From the NCBI RefSeq assembly GCF_029227915.1, contig NC_079877.1, positions 6,140,001-6,204,000 on the forward strand: DNA of 64,000 nt, read 5' to 3'. Position 1 is the stretch's first letter; each line of letters begins with the position of its first letter. Positions 50,137-60,639 of the stretch are shown in pieces. The translations under genes were made by a program, and so were the position numbers. Under the pieces are notes generated by a model that did no database searches, was not told the origin of the DNA, and was given only the letters and a program-made list of their open reading frames with translations. Source of the stretch: Hydractinia symbiolongicarpus. Lineage: Eukaryota; Cnidaria; Hydrozoa; Anthoathecata; Hydractiniidae.

Positions 50137-52564
50137 ACCACTAAAACGCATGAGACTTGTAGTTTTTAAAAATGTTATCATTTTTGATGAGAGGCTGAAT
50201 AAAAGAAGTTTAATCGCCGGCAAACGAAAACCTGCGATTTCCCGTAAACCCTGGACTCGGCCCGTATAGTCAAAAGTATACAAAGAAAGTACCCAGGGAG
50301 TAAACTCATTTCCCAAACCATTTTTTAAATTATTATTTTACCACTAAAACGCATCAGACTTGTAGTTTTTAAAAATGTTTTCATTTTTGATGAGACGCTG
50401 AATAAAAGAAGTTTAATCGCCGGCAAACGAAAACCCGCGATTTCCCGTAAATCCCGGCTTGGCCCGTATAGTCAAAAGTAAACAAAGAAAGTACCCAGGG
50501 AGTAAACTCATTTCCCGAACGATTTTTTAAATTACTTTTTCTCCACTAAAACGCATGAGACTTGTAGTTTTCAAAAATGTTTTCATTTTTGATGAGACAC
50601 TGAAAAAAAGCAGTTTAATCGCCGGCAAACGAAAACCTGCGATTTCCCTAAATCCCGGACTCGGCCCGTATAGTCAAAAGTATACAAAGAAAGTACCCAG
50701 GGAGTAAACTCATTTCCAGAACGATTTTTTAAATTATTTTTTCACCACTAAAACGCATAAGACTTGTAGTTTTTAAAAATGTTTTCATTTTTGATGAGAC
50801 GCTGAATAAAAAAAGTTTAATCGCCGGCAAACGAAAACCTGCGATTTCCCGTAAATCCCGGCTTGGCCCGTATAGTCAAAAGTATACAAAGAAAGTACCC
50901 AGGGAGTAAACTCATTTTCCGAACGATTTTTTAAATCATTTTTTACCACTAAAACGCATGAGACTTGTACTTTTTAAAAATGTTTTCATTTTTGATGAGA
51001 CGCTGAATAAAAGAAGTTTAATCGCCGGCAAACGAAAACAGCGATTTCCCGTAAATCCCGGGCTTGGCCCGTATAGTCAAAAGTATACAAAGAAAGTACC
51101 AAGGGAGTAAACTCATTTCCCGAACGATTTTTTAAATTACTTTTTCACCACTAAAACGCATGAGACTTGTAGTTTTTAAAAATGTTTTCATTTTTGATGA
51201 GACGCTGAATAAAAGAAGTTTAATCGCCGGCAAACGAAAACCTGCGATTTCCCGTAAACCCTGGACTCGGCCCGTATAGTCAAAAGTATACAAAGAAAGT
51301 ACCCAGGGAGTAAACTCATTTCCCAAACCATTTTTTAAGTTATTATTTCACCACTAAAACGCATCAGACTTGTAGTTTTTAAAAATGTTTTCATTTTTGA
51401 TGAGACGCTGAATAAAAGAAGTTTAATCGCCGGCAAACGAAAACCCGCGATTTCCCGTAAATCCCGGCTTGGCCCGTATAGTCAAAAGTAAACAAAGAAA
51501 GTACCCAGGGAGTAAACTCATTTACCGAACGATTTTTTAAATTACTTTTTCTCCACTAAAACGCATGAGACTTGTAGTTTTCAAAAATGTTTTCATTTTT
51601 GATGAGACACTTGAAAAAAAGCAGTTTAATCGCCGGCAAACGAAAACCTGCGATTTCCCTAAATCCCGGACTCGGCCCGTATAGTCAAAAGTATACAAAG
51701 AAAGTACCCAGGAAGTAAACTCATTTCCAGAACGATTTTTTAAATTATTTTTTCACCACTAAAACGCATAAGACTTGTAGTTTTTAAAAATGTTTTCATT
51801 TTTGATGAGACGCTGAATAAAAGAAGTTTAATCGCCGGCAAACGAAAACCCGCGATTTCCCGTAACTCCCGGCTTGGCCCGTATAGTCAAAAGTATACAA
51901 AGAAAGTACCCAGGGAGTAAACTCATTTTCCGAACGATTTTTTAAATCATTTTTTACCACTAAAAAGCATGAGACTTGTACTTTTTAAAAATGTTTTCAT
52001 TTTTGATGAGACGCTGAATAAAAGAATTTTAATCGCCGGCAAACGAAAACCCGCGATTTCCCGTAAATCCCGGGCTTGGCCCGTATAGTCAAAAGTATAC
52101 AAAGAAAGTACCAAGGGAGTAAACTCATTTCCCGAACGATTTTTTAAATTACTTTTTCACCACTAAAACGCATGAGACTTGTAGTTTTTAAAAATGTTTT
52201 CATTTTTGATGAGACGCTGAATAAAAGAAGTTTAATCGCCGGCAAACGAAAACCTGCGATTTCCCGTAAATCCTGGACTCGGCCCGTATAGTCAAAAGTA
52301 TACAAAGAAAGTACCCAGGGAGTAAACTCATTTCCCAAACGATTTTTTAAATTATTATTTCACCACTAAAACGCATGAGACTTGTAGTTTTCAAGAATGT
52401 TTTCATTTTTGATGAGACGCTGAATAAAAGCAGTTTAATCGCCGGCAAACGAAAACCCGCGATTTCCCGTAAATCCCGGGCTTGGCACGTATAGTCGAAT
52501 GTATACAAAGAAAGTACCCTGTGAGTAAACTCATTTCCAGAACGATTTTTTAAATTATTTTTTC
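50137..52564 (+). repeat. 26-mer HOR phase, partial copy 2 (about 12 monomers)
   Basis: Follows 44878 to about 47304 monomer by monomer, including 'catcagac', 'tctccacta', 'cttgtacttttt', 'gacacttgaaaaaaag' and a closing 'caagaatg' monomer. At 52565 a monomer with 'cccgcaattt' and 'aaatctcgg' breaks the match. Confidence 0.85.
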
Positions 52565-53779
52565 ACCACTAAAACGCATGAGACTTGTAGTTTTTAAAAA
52601 TGTTTTCATTTTTGATGAGACGCTGAATAAAAGAAGTTTAATCGCCGGCAAACGAAAACCCGCAATTTCCCGTAAATCTCGGCTTGGCCCGTATAGTCAA
52701 AAGTAAACAAAGAAAGTACCCAGGGACTAAACTCATTTCCCGAACGATTTTTTAAATTATGTTTTCACCACTAAAACGCATGAGACTTGTAGTTTTCAAA
52801 ATTGTTTTCATTTTTGATGAGACGCTGAATAAAAGAAGTTTAATCGCCGGCAAACGAAAAACCGCGATTTCCCGTAAATCCCGGGCTTGGCCCGTATAGT
52901 CAAAAGTATACAAAGAAAGTACCCAGGGAGTAAACTCATTTCCCGAACGATTTTTTAAATTACTTTTTCACCACTAAAACGCATGAGACTTGTTGTTTTT
53001 AAAAATGCTTTCATTTTTGATGAGACGCTGAATAAAAGAAGTTTAATCGCCGGCAAACGAAAACCTGCGATTTCCCGTAAATCCTGGACTCGGCCCGTAT
53101 AGTCAAAAGTATACAAAGAAAGTACCCAGCGAGTAAACTCATTTCCAGAACGATTTTTTAAATTATTATTTCACCACTAAAACGCATGTGACTTGTAGTT
53201 TTTAAAAATGTTTTCATTTTTGATGAGACGCTGAATAAAAGAAGTTTAATCGCCGGCAAACGAAAACCCGCGATTTCCCGTAAATCCCGGCTTGGCCGGT
53301 ATAGTCAAAAGTAAACAAAGAAAGTACCCAGGGAGTAAACTCATTTCCCGAACGATTTTTTAAATTACTTTTTCTCCACTAAAACGCATGAGACTTGTAG
53401 TTTTCAAAAATGTTTTCATTTTTGATGAGACACTTAAAAAAAAGCAGTTTAATCGCCGGCAAACGAAAACCTGCGATTTCCCTAAATCCCGGACTCGGCC
53501 CGTATAGTCAAAAGTATACAAAGAAAGTACCCAGGAAGTAAACTCATTTCCAGAACGATTTTTTAAATTATTTTTTCACCACTAAAACGCATAAGATTGT
53601 AGTTTTCAAGAATGTTTTCATTTTTGATGAGACGCTGAATAAAAGCAGTTTAATCGCCGGCAAACGAAAACCCGCGATTTCCCGTAAATCCCGGGCTTGG
53701 CACGTATAGTCGAATGTATACAAAGAAAGTACCCTGTGAGTAAACTCATTTCCAGAACGATTTTTTAAATTATTTTTTC
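52565..53779 (+). repeat. 6-mer HOR (1,215 bp), copy 1
   Basis: Begins with 'cccgcaattt', 'aaatctcggcttgg', 'agtaaacaaag' and 'cagggactaaac', then 'ttcaaaattg' with 'aaaaaccgcg', then 'cttgttgtttttaaaaatgctttc', a 'catgtgac' head, a 'tctccacta' monomer, and a monomer reading 'cataagattgtag' (one base lost at a head/body junction). Confidence 0.85.
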
Positions 53780-54393
53780 ACCACTAAAACGCATGAGACT
53801 TGTAGTTTTTAAAAATGTTTTCATTTTTGATGAGACGCTGAATAAAAGAAGTTTAATCGCCGGCAAACGAAAACCCGCAATTTCCCGTAAATCTCGGCTT
53901 GGCCCGTATAGTCAAAAGTAAACAAAGAAAGTACCCAGGGACTAAACTCATTTCCCGAACGATTTTTTAAATTATGTTTTCACCACTAAAACGCATGAGA
54001 CTTGTAGTTTTCAAAATTGTTTTCATTTTTGATGAGACGCTGAATAAAAGAAGTTTAATCGCCGGCAAACGAAAAACCGCGATTTCCCGTAAATCCCGGG
54101 CTTGGCCCGTATAGTCAAAAGTATACAAAGAAAGTACCCAGGGAGTAAACTCATTTCCCGAACGATTTTTTAAATTACTTTTTCACCACTAAAACGCATG
54201 AGACTTGTTGTTTTTAAAAATGCTTTCATTTTTGATGAGACGCTGAATAAAAGAAGTTTAATCGCCGGCAAACGAAAACCTGCGATTTCCCGTAAATCCT
54301 GGACTCGGCCCGTATAGTCAAAAGTATACAAAGAAAGTACCCAGGGAGTAAACTCATTTCCAGAACGATTTTTTAAATTATTATTTCACCACT
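53780..54393 (+). repeat. 6-mer HOR, partial copy 2 (3 monomers)
   Basis: The first three monomers repeat 52565-53175 at an offset of 1,215 bp, with the same rare 'aaatctcgg', 'ttcaaaattg' and 'aaaatgctttc' marks. The series then passes into 'caagaatg' monomers. Confidence 0.85.
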
Positions 54394-55199
54394 AAAACGC
54401 ATGAGACTTGTAGTTTTCAAGAATGTTTTCATTTTTGATGAGACGCTGAATAAAAGAAGTTTAATCGCCGGCAAACTAAAACCTGCGATTTCCCGTAAAT
54501 CCCGGGCTTGGCACGTATATTCGCATGTATACAAAGAAAGTACCCTTTGAGTAAACTCATTTCCAGAACGATTTTTTAAATTATTTTTTCACCACTAAAA
54601 CGCATGAGACTTGTAGTTTTCAAAAATGTTTTCATTTTTGATGAGACGCTGAATAAAAGAAGTTTAATCGCCGGCAAACGAAAACCCGCGATTTCCCGTA
54701 AATCCCGGGCTTGGCACGTATAGTCGAATGTATACAAAGAAAGTACCCTGTGAGTAAACTCATTTCCAGAACGATTTTTTAAATTATTTTTTCACCACTA
54801 AAGCCCATGAGACTTGTAGTTTTTAAAAATGTTTTCATTTTTGATGAGACGCTGAATAAAAGAAGTTTAATCGCCGGCAAACGAAAACCCGCGATTTCCC
54901 GTAAATCCCGGGCTTGGCCCGTATAGTCAAAAGTATACAAAGAAAGTACCCAGGGAGTAAACTCATTTCCCGAACGATTTTTTAAATTATTTTTTCACCA
55001 CTAAAACGCATGAGACTTGTAGTTTTCAAGAATGTTTTCATTTTTGATGAGACGCTGAATAAAAGCAGTTTAATCGCCGGCAAACTAAAACCTGCGATTT
55101 CCCGTAAATCCCGGGCTTGGCACGTATATTCGCATGTATACAAAGAAAGTACCCTTTGAGTAAACTCATTTCCAGAACGATTTTTTAAATTATTTTTTC
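54394..55199 (+). repeat. 3-mer HOR (609 bp), one and a third copies
   Basis: The monomer with 'gcaaactaaaacctgcg', 'cacgtatattcgcatg' and 'ccctttgag' near 54472 recurs 609 bp downstream near 55081. An 'aagccc' head lies between them (about 54.8 kb); it is the first of that class after a gap of about 30 kb. Confidence 0.75.
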
Positions 55200-56805
55200 A
55201 CCACTAAAACGCATAAGACTTGTAGTTTTTAAAAATGTTTTCATTTTTGATGAGACGCTGAATAAAAGAAGTTTAATCGCCGGCAAACGAAAACCTGCGA
55301 TTTCCCGTAAATCCCGGACTCGGCCCGTATAGTCAAAAGTATACAAAGAAAGTACCCAGGGAGTAAACTCATTTCCCGAAAGATTTTTTAAATTATTTTT
55401 TCACCACTAAACGCATGAGACTTGTAGTTTTCAAAAATATTTTCATATTTGATGGGACGCTGAATAAAAGAAGTTTAATCGCCGGCAAACGAAAATCCGC
55501 GATTTCCCGTAAATCCCGGACTCGGCCCGTATAGTCAAAAGTATACAAAGAAAGTACCCAGGGAGTAAACTCATTTCCCGAACGATTTTTTAAATTATTT
55601 TTTCACCACTAAAATGCATGAGACTTGTAGTTTTCATTTTTGATGAGACGCTGAATAAAAGCAGTTTAATCTCCGGCAAACTAAAACCCGCGATTTCCCG
55701 TAAATCCCGGGCTTGGCACGTATAGTCGCATGTATACAAAGAAAGTACCCTGTGAGTAAACTCATTTCCAGAACGATTTTTTATATTATTTTTTTACCAC
55801 TAAACGCATGAGACTTGTAGTTTTCAAAAATATTTTCATATTCGATGGGACGCTGAATAAAAGAAGTTTAATCGCCGGCAAACGAAAATCCGCGATTTCC
55901 CGTAAATCCCGGACTCGGCCCGTATAGTCAAAAATATACAAAGAAAGTACCCAGGGAGTAAACTCATTTCCCGAACGATTTTGTATATTATTTTTTACCA
56001 CTAAACGCATGAGACTTGTAGTTTTCAAAAATATTTTCATATTTGATGGGACGCTGAATAAAAGAAGTTTAATCGCCGGCAAACGAAAATCCGCGATTTC
56101 CCGTAAATCCCGGACTCGGCCCGTATAGTCAAAAGTATACAAAGAAAGTACCCAGGGAGTAAACTCATTTCCCGAACGATTTTTTAAATTATTTTTTCAC
56201 CACTAAAATGCATGAGACTTGTAGTTTTCAAGAATGTTTTCATTTTTGATGAGACGCTGAATAAAAGCAGTTTAATCGCCGGCAAACTAAAACCCGCGAT
56301 TTCCCGTAAATCCCGGGCTTGGCACGTATAGTCGCATGTATACAAAGAAAGTACCCTGTGAGTAAACTCATTTCCAGAACGATTTTTGAAATTATTTTTT
56401 CACCACTAAAACGCATAAGACTTGTAGTTTTTAAAAATGTTTTCATTTTTGATGAGACGCTGAATAAAAGAAGTTTAATCGCCGGCAAACGAAAACCTGC
56501 GATTTCCCGTAAATCCCGGCTTGGCCCGTATAGTGAAAAGTATACAAAGAAAGTACCCAGGGAGTAAACTCAATTCCCGAAAGATTTTTTAAATTATTTT
56601 TTCACCACTAAAACGCATGAGACTTGTAGTTTTCAAAAATGTTTTCATTTTTGATGAGACGCTGAATAAAAGTAGTTTAATCGCCGGCAAACGAAAACCT
56701 GCGATTTCCCTAAATCCCGGACTCGGCTCGTATAGTCAAAAGTATACAAAGAAAGTACCCAGGGAGTAAACTCATTTCCAGAACGATTTTTTAAATTATT
56801 TTTTC
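55200..56805 (+). repeat. 8-mer HOR (1,606 bp), copy 1
   Basis: Eight monomers: 'cataagac'; TA-type (55403); a monomer with a 12-bp deletion (55605); two TA-type (55796, 55997); 'caagaatg' with 'aaaatgcatg'; 'cataagac' with 'gtatagtgaaaag'; and 'ttccctaaatcccgg'. It recurs with a constant offset of 1,606 bp. Two consecutive 201-202 bp monomers let an open frame of 118 codons run through on the minus strand, which I regard as non-coding. Confidence 0.93.
55605..55795 (+). repeat. Monomer with a 12-bp deletion in the hairpin (191 bp), copy 1
   Basis: 'gtagttttcatttttg' replaces the usual sequence, removing one copy of the direct repeat 'gttttca' and the DNA between. This deletes the left arm and loop of the inverted repeat. 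The form is expected from slippage or microhomology repair. Confidence 0.92.
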
Positions 56806-58411
56806 ACCACTAACACGCATAAGAATTGTAGTTTTTAAAAATGTTTTCATTTTTGATGAGACGCTGAATAAAAGAAGTTTAATCGCCGGCAAACGAAAAC
56901 CTGCGATTTCCCGTAAATCCCGGACTCGGCCCGTATAGTCAAAAGTATACAAAGAAAGTACCCAGGGAGTAAACTCATTTCCCGAAAGATTTTTTAAATT
57001 ATTTTTTCACCACTAAACGCATGAGACTTGTAGTTTTCAAAAATATTTTCATATTTGATGGGACGCTGAATAAAAGAAGTTTAATCGCCGGCAAACGAAA
57101 ATCCGCGATTTCCCGTAAATCCCGGACTCGGCCCGTATAGTCAAAAGTATACAAAGAAAGTACCCAGGGAGTAAACTCATTTCCCGAACGATTTTTTAAA
57201 TTATTTTTTCACCACTAAAATGCATGAGACTTGTAGTTTTCATTTTTGATGAGACGCTGAATAAAAGCAGTTTAATCTCCGGCAAACTAAAACCCGCGAT
57301 TTCCCGTAAATCCCGGGCTTGGCACGTATAGTCGCATGTATACAAAGAAAGTACCCTGTGAGTAAACTCATTTCCAGAACGATTTTTTATATTATTTTTT
57401 TACCACTAAACGCATGAGACTTGTAGTTTTCAAAAATATTTTCATATTCGATGGGACGCTGAATAAAAGAAATTTAATCGCCGGCAAACGAAAATCCGCG
57501 ATTTCCCGTAAATCCCGGACTCGGCCCGTATAGTCAAAAATATACAAAGAAAGTACCCAGGGAGTAAACTCATTTCCCGAACGATTTTTTATATTATTTT
57601 TTACCACTAAACGCATGAGACTTGTAGTTTTCAAAAATATTTTCATATTTGATGGGACGCTGAATAAAAGAAGTTTAATCGCCGGCAAACGAAAATCCGC
57701 GATTTCCCGTAAATCCCGGACTCGGCCCGTATAGTCAAAAGTATACAAAGAAAGTACCCAGGGAGTAAACTCATTTCCCGAACGATTTTTTAAATTATTT
57801 TTTCACCACTAAAATGCATGAGACTTGTAGTTTTCAAGAATGTTTTCATTTTTGATGAGACGCTGAATAAAAGCAGTTTAATCGCCGGCAAACTAAAACC
57901 CGCGATTTCCCGTAAATCCCGGGCTTGGCACGTATAGTCGCATGTATACAAAGAAAGTACCCTGTGAGTAAACTCATTTCCAGAACGATTTTTGAAATTA
58001 TTTTTTCACCACTAAAACGCATAAGACTTGTAGTTTTTAAAAATGTTTTCATTTTTGATGAGACGCTGAATAAAAGAAGTTTAATCGCCGGCAAACGAAA
58101 ACCTGCGATTTCCCGTAAATCCCGGCTTGGCCCGTATAGTGAAAAGTATACAAAGAAAGTACCCAGGGAGTAAACTCAATTCCCGAAAGATTTTTTAAAT
58201 TATTTTTTCACCACTAAAACGCATGAGACTTGTAGTTTTCAAAAATGTTTTCATTTTTGATGAGACGCTGAATAAAAGTAGTTTAATCGCCGGCAAACGA
58301 AAACCTGCGATTTACCTAAATCCCGGACTCGGCTCGTATAGTCAAAAGTATACAAAGAAAGTACCCAGGGAGTAAACTCATTTCCAGAACGATTTTTTAA
58401 ATTATTTTTTC
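56806..58411 (+). repeat. 8-mer HOR (1,606 bp), copy 2
   Basis: Only about five or six differences from copy 1 were found by eye, among them 'ctaacacgc', 'aagaattg', 'gaaatttaatc', 'ttttttatatt' versus 'ttttgtatatt', and 'tttacctaaa' versus 'tttccctaaa'. The next unit starts the same way at 58412 and diverges by about 58505. Confidence 0.93.
57211..57401 (+). repeat. Monomer with a 12-bp deletion in the hairpin (191 bp), copy 2
   Basis: Same breakpoint as at 55605, exactly 1,606 bp downstream, so it was copied with the 8-mer and is not an independent event. Confidence 0.92.
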
Positions 58412-58613
58412 ACCACTAACACGCATAAGAATTGTAGTTTTTAAAAATGTTTTCATTTTTGATGAGACGCTGAATAAAAGAAGTTTAATCGCCGGCAAAC
58501 GAAAACCCGCGATTTCTCGTAAATCCCGGGCTTGGCCCGTATAGTCAAAAGTATACAAAGGAAGTACCCAGGGAGTAAACTCATTTCCCGAACGATTTTT
58601 TATATTATTTTTT

Positions 58614-59627
58614 ACCACTAAACGCATGAGACTTGTAGTTTTCAAAAATATTTTCATATTTGATGGGACGCTGAATAAAAGAAGTTTAATCGCCGGCAAA
58701 CGAAAATCCGCGATTTCCCGTAAATCCCGGACTCGGCCCGTATAGTCAAAAGTATACAAACAAAGTACCCAGGGAGTAAACTCATTCCCCGAACGATTTT
58801 TTAAATTATTTTTTCACCACTAAAACGCATGAGACTTGTAGTTTTCAAAAATGTTTTCATTTTTGGTGAGACGCTTAATGAAAGTGGTTTAAAAGCCAGC
58901 AAACGAAAACCCGCGATTTCCCGTAAATCCGGGGCTTGGCCCGTATAGTCGAATGTATACAAAGAAAGTATTCAGGGATTAAACTCATTTCCGGAACGAT
59001 TTTTTAAATTTTTTTTTCACCACTAAAACGCATGAGACTTGTAGTTTTCAAAAATGTTTTCATTTTTGATGAGACGACTAATGAAAGAGGTTTAATCGCC
59101 GGAAAACGAAAACCCGCGATTTCCCGTAAATCCCAGGCTTGGCCCGTATAGTCAAAAGTATACAAAGAAAGTACCCTGTGAGTAAACTCATTTCCAGAAC
59201 GATTTTTTAAATTATTTTTTCACCACTAAAACGCATGAGACTTGTAGTTTTCAAAAATGTTTTCATTTTTGATGAGACGCTGAATAAAAGAAGTTTAATC
59301 GCCGGCAAACAAAAACCCGCGATTTCCCGTAAATCCCGGGCTTGGCACGTATAGTCGAATGTATACAAAGAAAGTACCCTGTGAGTAAACTCATTTCCAG
59401 AACGATTTTTTAAATTATTTTTTCACCACTAAAGCCCATGAGACTTGCAGTTTTTAAAAATGTTTTCATTTTTGATGAGACGCTGAATAAAAGAAGTTTA
59501 ATCGCCGGCAAACGAAAACCCGCGATTTCCCGTAAATCCCGAGCTTGGCCCGTATAGTCAAAAGTATACAAAGAAAGTACCCAGGGAGTAAACTCATTTC
59601 CCGAACGATTTTTTAAATTATTTTTTC
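58614..59627 (+). repeat. Block resembling 20587-21802, about 38 kb away
   Basis: Order: TA-type with 'acaaacaaag' and 'actcattccccg'; a 'ggtgagacgc' monomer with 'tccggggcttgg'; a 'taatgaaagagg' / 'ccggaaaacg' monomer; a 'cacgtatagtcgaatg' monomer; and an 'aagccc' head. This is the order at 20587, 20789, 20992, 21397 and 21600, with the monomer at about 21194 missing. Private changes ('tttaaaagccagc', 'gacgactaatg', 'gtattcaggg') suggest an older or diverged copy. Confidence 0.8.
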
Positions 59628-60639
59628 ACCACTAAAACGCATGAGACTTGTAGTTTTCAAGAATGTTTTCATTTTTGATGAGACGCTGAATAAAAGCAGT
59701 TTAATCGCCGGCAAACTAAAACCCGCGATTTCCCGTAAATCCCGGGCTTGGCACGTATATTCGCATGTATACAAAGAAAGTACCCTGTGAGTAAACTCAT
59801 TTCCAGAACGATTTTTTAAATTATTTTTTCACCACTAAAACGCATAAGACTTGTAGTTTTTAAAAATGTTTTCGTTTTTGATGAGACGCTGAATAAAAGA
59901 AGTTTAATCGCCGGCAAACGAAAACCTGCGATTTCCCGTAAATCCCGGCTTGGCCCGTATAGTGAAAAGTATACAAAGAAAGTACCCAGGGAGTAAACTC
60001 ATTTCCCGAAAGATTTTTTAAATTATTTTTTCACCACTAAAACGCATGAGACTTGTAGTTTTCAAAAATGTTTTCATTTTTGATGAGACGCTGAATAAAA
60101 GCAGTTTGATCGCCGGCAAACGAAAACCTGCGATTTCCCTAAATCCCGGACTTGGCCCGTATAGTCAAAAGTATACAAAGAAAGTACCCAGGGAGTAAAC
60201 TCATTTCCAGAACGATTTTTTAAATTATTTTTTCACCACTAAAACGCATAAGACTTGTAGTTTTTAAAAATGTTTTCATTTTTGATCAGACGCTGAATAA
60301 AAGAAGTTTAATCGCCGGCAAACGAAAACCCGCGATTTCCCGTAAATCCCGGGCTTGGCCCGTATAGTCAAAAGTATACAAAGGAAGTACCCAGGGAGTA
60401 AACTCATTTCCCGAACGATTTTTTATATTATTTTTTTACCACTAAACGCATGAGACTTGTAGTTTTCAAAAATATTTTCATATTTGATGGGACGCTGAAT
60501 AAAAGAAGTTTAATCGCCGGCAAACGAAAATCCGCGATTTCCCGTAAATCCCGGACTCGGCCCGTATAGTCAAAAGTATACAAAGAAAGTACCCAGGGAG
60601 TAAACTCATTTCGCGAACGATTTTTTAAATTATTTTTTC
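59628..60639 (+). repeat. 5-mer HOR (1,012 bp), copy 1
   Basis: Five monomers: 'caagaatg' with 'gcaaactaaaac' and 'ttcgcatg'; 'cataagac' with 'gtatagtgaaaag'; 'aaagcagtt' with 'ttccctaaatcccgg'; 'cataagac' with 'caaaggaag'; and TA-type (60438). The series restarts at 60640 and again at 62460. Confidence 0.88.

Noticed and set aside
14986-58173. Plus-strand open frames of 60-82 codons (for example 14986-15171, 21816-22013, 27393-27641, 56319-56567)
   Set aside because: Each exists only where an indel in a monomer (20-bp deletion, one-base deletion, or a TA-type junction) shifts the frame. There is no upstream signal or family similarity.
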